In this document: piece after piece, positions 6,217 through 9,587 of the stretch
How the letters are laid out: each line of letters opens with the position of its first letter
Position numbering within the stretch: position 1 is the first letter of the stretch
From: Candidatus Gorgonimonas leptogorgiae
GTDB lineage: Bacteria; Pseudomonadota; Gammaproteobacteria; Pseudomonadales; Endozoicomonadaceae
DNA length: 9,587 nt
Assembly: GCA_929200515.1 (NCBI GenBank)
Contig: CAKNAD010000099.1
Coordinates: 1 to 9,587, forward strand
Direction of reading: 5' to 3'
Notes under the pieces: generated by a model
Database searches by the model: none
Seen by the model: only the letters and a program-made list of their open reading frames with translations
Told to the model about the DNA's origin: nothing
Program-made: the position numbers and the translations under genes

Positions 6217-7548
6217 ATGACTACTTATGAAGCAAATTTCGATGGTTTAGTTGGACCTAGTCATAATTATGCTGGGTTATCTCTAGGCAATATAGCTTCG
6301 ACTTCAAATAAAAATTTAGTATCTAATCCTAAGAATGCAGCTATACAGGGATTAGAAAAAATGAAATTTCTTGCAGATGCTGGATATATTCAAGGAGTTT
6401 TAGCACCTCACCTACGGCCAAACTTACAAATATTACGTCAACTAGGTTTCAGTGGTTCAGATAAACAGGTATTAACGCAAGCTAATAGATATAACAAAAA
6501 CTTGGTATCTAGTTGTTATTCTGCATCTAATATGTGGGTTGCAAATGCAGCTACTGTATCTCCAAGTGCTGATACTTCAGATGGTAAAGTGCATTTTACT
6601 CCTGCTAACTTAGCAAGCAATTTTCATCGGTCTATCGAAGCAAGAGCAACGTCAAAACTTCTTAAATTATTGTTTAAAAATAATAATTATTTCGTTCATC
6701 ATGATCCATTACCAAATGGCGGATATTTTGATGATGAAGGTGCTGCTAATCATACACGTCTATGTAATAATTATAAAGATAGCGGTGTTGAGATTTTTGT
6801 TTATGGACGCTGTACTTTTAATGGAGCTAATACTAAGCCAAAAAAATTTCCTGCTAGACAAACTGTTGAAGCTGCTGAAGCAATTGTACGTAATCATAAG
6901 TTAAATCCTAAAAAAGTTATTTTTTTACAGCAAAATAGTAAAGCAATTGATAAAGGGGTGTTTCATAATGATGTAATATCAGTAGGCAATAAAGAACTAT
7001 TATTTTGTCATGAATACTCATATGAGAATCAACAACAATCACTTAAAGATATACGTCACTGCTTTGGTGACAATCTTAAAGTGATACAGGTTCCTAACTC
7101 TGAAGTAAGTATAAATGATGCACTAAATAGCTATTTATTTAATAGTCAGTTATTAGAGCATAACAATAAACACAGGCTATTAGTTCCCTTAGAATGTAAA
7201 ACAAATAATAAAGTTTGGGGGTATTTAAATAAGCTTATAGATAATGCAAGTATAATAGATGATGTTATAGTTAAAGATTTAAAGCAAAGTATGAATAATG
7301 GTGGTGGCCCTGCATGTTTAAGATTAAGGGTAGTGCTTACCGAGCAAGAGTTGCAAGGATGTAATACTAATTGCTTATTTTCTAATGAATTATATCAAAA
7401 ATTATTATCCTGGATCAACAAGCATTATCGAGATCGACTTGCACCTGAAGATTTATTAGATGAATATTTAATAACAGAAATATATACGGCTTTAGATGAA
7501 TTAACGCAAATATTAGATTTAGGAGACTTCTATAGTTTTCAAAAATAA
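6217..7548 (+). CDS. astB: N-succinylarginine dihydrolase (AST pathway step 2)
   Basis: The enzyme hydrolyses N2-succinylarginine to N2-succinylornithine, two ammonia and CO2. It belongs to the amidinotransferase (pentein) superfamily. The 443 residues compare with 447 in E. coli, and the protein is complete. The N-terminal block NFDGLVGPSHNYAGLSLGN (7-25) is diagnostic. The catalytic triad is visible: Glu174 in FDDEGAANH, His250 in KGVFHNDV, and Cys367 in NNGGGPACLRLRV, matching Glu174, His248 and Cys365 of the E. coli enzyme. Other conserved parts are MWVANAATVSPSADT (106-120), FTPANLASNFHRSIE (127-141) and ARQTVEAAEA (213-222). The ATG at 6217 gives the normal N-terminus but has only a weak AAGA (6207-6210) as a ribosome site, so translation may be helped by the hairpin just upstream. 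It is last in the cluster; astE, which follows it in E. coli, is missing. Confidence 0.97.
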   Translation: MTTYEANFDGLVGPSHNYAGLSLGNIASTSNKNLVSNPKNAAIQGLEKMKFLADAGYIQGVLAPHLRPNLQILRQLGFSGSDKQVLTQANRYNKNLVSSCYSASNMWVANAATVSPSADTSDGKVHFTPANLASNFHRSIEARATSKLLKLLFKNNNYFVHHDPLPNGGYFDDEGAANHTRLCNNYKDSGVEIFVYGRCTFNGANTKPKKFPARQTVEAAEAIVRNHKLNPKKVIFLQQNSKAIDKGVFHNDVISVGNKELLFCHEYSYENQQQSLKDIRHCFGDNLKVIQVPNSEVSINDALNSYLFNSQLLEHNNKHRLLVPLECKTNNKVWGYLNKLIDNASIIDDVIVKDLKQSMNNGGGPACLRLRVVLTEQELQGCNTNCLFSNELYQKLLSWINKHYRDRLAPEDLLDEYLITEIYTALDELTQILDLGDFYSFQK

Positions 7549-7549
7549 T

Positions 7550-7576
7550 AAGTTGATTATCAAATGATAAAAACTT
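7550..7576 (+). terminator. Weak hairpin after astB
   Basis: AAGTT (7550-7554) pairs with AACTT (7572-7576), and TTATC (7557-7561) with GATAA (7566-7570), right after the stop codon. The stem is AT-rich and no T-run follows, so terminator activity is uncertain. The gap to the converging gene is only 74 bases. Confidence 0.2.
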
Positions 7577-7622
7577 AGAATCCTTGCCGTGCGTAAAGCT
7601 ATTAAAAAATTCTGTCTAGTAG

Positions 7623-8441
7623 CTACAACAAGTTAAATGTCGTAGGTGTTTGTGTAATATTTTTCCTTGTAATATGTAATACAAGCGAAAAATGCATAGT
7701 TTGTATATTAATTCTATATACAGTTCTAATTCTATTAGTTATGGTTTTCGTGGAGTTTTTGCTGTCATCATCTGCAGTATTGTATACTTCTGGAGTTAGA
7801 TGCTCTAAATGTTTTGCTAGTTGGTCTATATAAAAATATATGATTAAATTCTCTGGAGAATTATGACTATATAAAATATCATCTATATAAGCTAAAGGTT
7901 GTATTTTTGATGTTTGATTTACTTTTTTTATAGCGAATACTAGAGAAGGAATAAATATTAGAGTATGACTTTTTTGTAATTGTAGTAATATTGTGACTAA
8001 CTTATTTCCTGAATTTAAGACTTCATTAGTATCACTGAAATTATTTACATTTGCTTTGTTATTGAATGCGAGTTTATATATCTCTAATAAAGATACGCAT
8101 TTATCAGTTATCATATCCATTGCTGTAGCTTCAGAAGATGTTTTTAACCATAGTTCTTGTTCTTTAGGTGGTACTATTATTTGGTTGTTATCAGAGTGGT
8201 TTTCTATATTAGTTTCATTTGATAAATTGTCTAGTATTTCATTGTTGTTATTAGTAGTGTTTTGTGTGTCTTTATGATGAATTGTATTTACTAAGATACG
8301 ACCCTCTGAATAATCAACATTATATTGTGAATATGAGTAAGGATTGTCAGTGCAATAATATTTTTCTCCAGCATGAACAGACATAGTATTAGTCGAATAA
8401 CAAGCCATACTAAAAAGAGAAATAAAAAAAATTTTATGCAT
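7623..8441 (-). CDS. Exported protein of unknown function with signal peptide
   Basis: I do not recognise this family. The 272-residue protein begins with a short basic start and hydrophobic core (HKIFFISLFSMACYS). A good signal peptidase I site follows Ala24 (SVHA, then GEKYYC). The SMAC at residues 11-14 is a poor lipobox, so it is more likely periplasmic or secreted than a lipoprotein. Cys30 and Cys115 are the only mature cysteines and could form a disulfide. Residues 55-92 are rich in Asn, Thr, Ser and Asp and look disordered. The rest mixes helical parts (105-128, 145-158) and possible beta strands (236-258). The start has only a weak GAGA as ribosome site. It is transcribed away from the ankyrin gene, with a shared 165-base region. 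Together they may form a small secreted pair, but nothing in the sequence proves a shared role. Confidence 0.85.
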   Translation of the reverse strand: MHKIFFISLFSMACYSTNTMSVHAGEKYYCTDNPYSYSQYNVDYSEGRILVNTIHHKDTQNTTNNNNEILDNLSNETNIENHSDNNQIIVPPKEQELWLKTSSEATAMDMITDKCVSLLEIYKLAFNNKANVNNFSDTNEVLNSGNKLVTILLQLQKSHTLIFIPSLVFAIKKVNQTSKIQPLAYIDDILYSHNSPENLIIYFYIDQLAKHLEHLTPEVYNTADDDSKNSTKTITNRIRTVYRINIQTMHFSLVLHITRKNITQTPTTFNLL

Positions 8442-8606
8442 TATGTTATCTCATAGATAAATTATTGTTGTTATTAAAAGTTATTAATTATTATACATTA
8501 TTAAATAAATGTAATATGATTGAAATAGCTAAATGTCAGTAGTATTTAGTTTTCCAATAAAACTATAATTAAAAATTATATAATATTTTATAAGTAAGGT
8601 TGTTTT
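8442..8606. promoter_or_regulatory. Shared divergent promoter region with two inverted repeats
   Basis: On the - strand, a TATAAT lies at 8495-8490 for the 272-residue protein gene. On the + strand, TATAAT occurs at 8564-8569 and 8579-8584 for the ankyrin gene. None has a convincing -35 box. Two inverted repeats are present: TACATT (8494-8499) with AATGTA (8508-8513), overlapping the leftward -10, and CTAAAT (8529-8534) with ATTTAG (8544-8549). Either could be an operator coordinating both genes, or chance in a region that is about four-fifths A+T. Confidence 0.35.
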
Positions 8607-9308
8607 ATGTTTTGTTATTCTTTAAGATTTATACGTCTATTTACTAATATTTTTTTATCTGCGTTATTACTATTTAATGTAATGTTATCTGATATTTATG
8701 CTCATGATCTACAAGATATAAATAATAAAAATAACTTGATAACCGCTGTTGAAAAAAATGATATAGCAACAATTAAAAAGTTATCAAGAGATCCTAATTG
8801 TGATGCTAATATAAAAAATAGCTATGGTCTTTCTGCATTAATGATTGCTGCATATTATGGAAAGATAGAAGTAATTAAAGAATTGGCAAAGTTTACAAAT
8901 ATTGATGCTAATATAGAGAATACAGCTAGTTTTACGGCATTAATGTGTGCTACGCAAGAATGTCAAATAAAATCAATTAAAGCATTATCAAGAGTACCTA
9001 AGTTTGATGTTAATTTTCAAAATGAATATGGCGACACGGCATTAATAATTGCTGCAATTGAGGGCGATGTAGCAGTTATTAAAACACTACTAGAGTTTCC
9101 TGATATAAATGTTAATTTACAAGGCAAAGAAGATGGTTGTACAGCATTGATGCATGCCTCACAAGAAGGAAATATAGGTACAATTAAAGAGTTAGCTAAA
9201 ATTAAAGGTATTGACTATAAGATAAAAAACAATGCAGGCAAAACAGCTTTAGATCTAGCAAAAAACGAAGATACACGAAAATGTTTAAAGGATTTTTTTG
9301 ATTTTTAA
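8607..9308 (+). CDS. Exported ankyrin-repeat protein
   Basis: The 233-residue protein starts with a signal peptide: basic residues to Arg10, a hydrophobic core (11-27) and a likely cleavage after Ala32 (SDIYA, then HD). The whole mature part is ankyrin repeats. There is a degenerate first repeat at about 42-72, clear repeats at 74-105 (GLSALMIAAYYGKIEVIKEL), 109-140, 142-173 (GDTALIIAAIEG) and 178-208 (CTALMHASQEG), and a C-terminal cap at 211-231 (GKTALDLAKNED). No catalytic domain is attached. Ankyrin repeats bind proteins. With a Sec signal, this one probably acts in the periplasm or outside the cell, not as a type IV effector, which normally lacks a signal peptide. The start is supported by AAGG at 8596-8599, 7 bases upstream. 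It is divergent from another exported-protein gene. No partner can be named from the sequence. Confidence 0.9.
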   Translation: MFCYSLRFIRLFTNIFLSALLLFNVMLSDIYAHDLQDINNKNNLITAVEKNDIATIKKLSRDPNCDANIKNSYGLSALMIAAYYGKIEVIKELAKFTNIDANIENTASFTALMCATQECQIKSIKALSRVPKFDVNFQNEYGDTALIIAAIEGDVAVIKTLLEFPDINVNLQGKEDGCTALMHASQEGNIGTIKELAKIKGIDYKIKNNAGKTALDLAKNEDTRKCLKDFFDF

Positions 9309-9471
9309 ATTATTTTAAACTTGCTAGATAGAGTTGTGTTTGTTTGATCAAGATGCATATTATAATTTTCATTTCCATAACAAATAGAACTCTTAAGACA
9401 AAGTATTTGTAGAGCATGCATTGTTGCTATATAGCATACAGAGTTAATAAAATGTTTTCTATTATGTTTTT

Positions 9472-9511
9472 AAATACAGCATTATAATGCATAATTCTAT
9501 TGGCTGTATTT
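9472..9511. repeat. 9-base inverted repeat enclosing a 12-base palindrome
   Basis: AAATACAGC (9472-9480) and GCTGTATTT (9503-9511) are exact inverted copies. The left arm runs into the perfect palindrome GCATTATAATGC (9479-9490). AGCGCT and a run of six T follow at 9515-9529. It could be a terminator-like structure, too distant to serve the ankyrin gene directly, or part of a mobile-element end, since a GC-rich hairpin lies 33 bases further on. Another perfect palindrome, TGCTATATAGCA, lies at 9425-9436. Confidence 0.4.
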
Positions 9512-9543
9512 GTGAGCGCTACCTTTTTTTATTTACCAATTAG

Positions 9544-9583
9544 TGCCGTAAAGCCTCGCCCTTTAGGGCGGGGATATAAGGCA
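9544..9583. mobile_element. GC-rich hairpin typical of IS200/IS605-family ends
   Basis: CCTCGCCC (9554-9561) pairs with GGGCGGGG (9566-9573) around the loop TTTA, with one T-G wobble. An outer TGCC (9544-9547) pairs with GGCA (9580-9583). Imperfect hairpins of this kind around a CGCCC-TTTA-GGGCG core are common beside tnpA and tnpB genes of IS200/IS605-family elements, where the transposase recognises single-stranded end hairpins and tnpB units make a guide RNA. No transposase gene lies in the preceding 235 bases. Either the element continues beyond the right edge, or this is a remnant. The block is strikingly GC-rich against its surroundings, which supports foreign origin. Confidence 0.5.
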
Positions 9584-9587
9584 TAAA

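Noticed and set aside
7993..8277. 94-residue open frame on the + strand inside the 272-residue exported protein gene
   Set aside because: The - strand frame is longer and begins with a convincing signal peptide. The + frame is low-complexity and has no ribosome site.
8400..8411. Lipobox-like SMAC in the signal peptide of the 272-residue protein
   Set aside because: Met at -2 and Ser at -3 do not fit the usual L-A/S-G/A-C pattern, and a clean signal peptidase I site follows at Ala24.
9305..9421. 38-codon open frame on the - strand downstream of the ankyrin gene
   Set aside because: No Shine-Dalgarno sequence, overlaps the ankyrin stop codon, and no recognisable motif; frames of this length are expected by chance.
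1..9587. CRISPR array, tRNA or rRNA genes, toxin-antitoxin pair, or prophage genes
   Set aside because: I looked for regularly spaced repeats, cloverleaf-like GC-rich stretches and recognisable families on both strands and saw none.

Overview
The window is AT-rich DNA from a bacterium. The three metabolic genes belong to the arginine succinyltransferase (AST) pathway in the form typical of Gammaproteobacteria. The other four genes code for proteins of the kind expected in a host- or protist-associated lineage: a protein with TRAF-type zinc fingers, an exported ankyrin-repeat protein, a second exported protein of unknown function, and a lysine-rich soluble protein of unknown function. I therefore infer an AT-rich, host-associated gammaproteobacterium. 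I cannot name the genus from the sequence.

Layout. Bases 1-275 are a leader region with a 12-codon mini-ORF behind the best Shine-Dalgarno sequence in the window and a plausible promoter. A 347-residue orphan protein follows on the + strand (276-1319). It converges on a 490-residue protein on the - strand (2917-1445), which carries two TRAF-type C2HC zinc fingers and a duplicated helical unit. A 503-base intergenic region (2918-3420) holds a promoter with an overlapping perfect 11-base palindrome, a possible transposase scrap, a second palindrome and a promoter for the next gene. Next comes astA-astD-astB (3421-7548, all +). A 10-base-pair, GC-rich intercistronic hairpin lies between astD and astB. 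The right part holds two divergently transcribed genes for proteins with signal peptides: a 272-residue orphan (-, 8441-7623) and a 233-residue ankyrin protein (+, 8607-9308). The last 279 bases are non-coding and end in a GC-rich hairpin of the type found at IS200/IS605-family ends.

How the genes work together. AstA succinylates arginine with succinyl-CoA. AstB then removes two ammonia and one CO2 to give succinylornithine. AstD oxidises succinylglutamate semialdehyde to succinylglutamate. The transaminase (AstC) and the desuccinylase (AstE) that complete the route to glutamate and succinate are not in the window. All three ast genes are full length with catalytic residues in place, so the pathway looks active and arginine may be used as a carbon and nitrogen source. 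The flanking genes have no visible link to arginine metabolism; they look like accessory, possibly host-interaction genes on both sides of a metabolic cluster.
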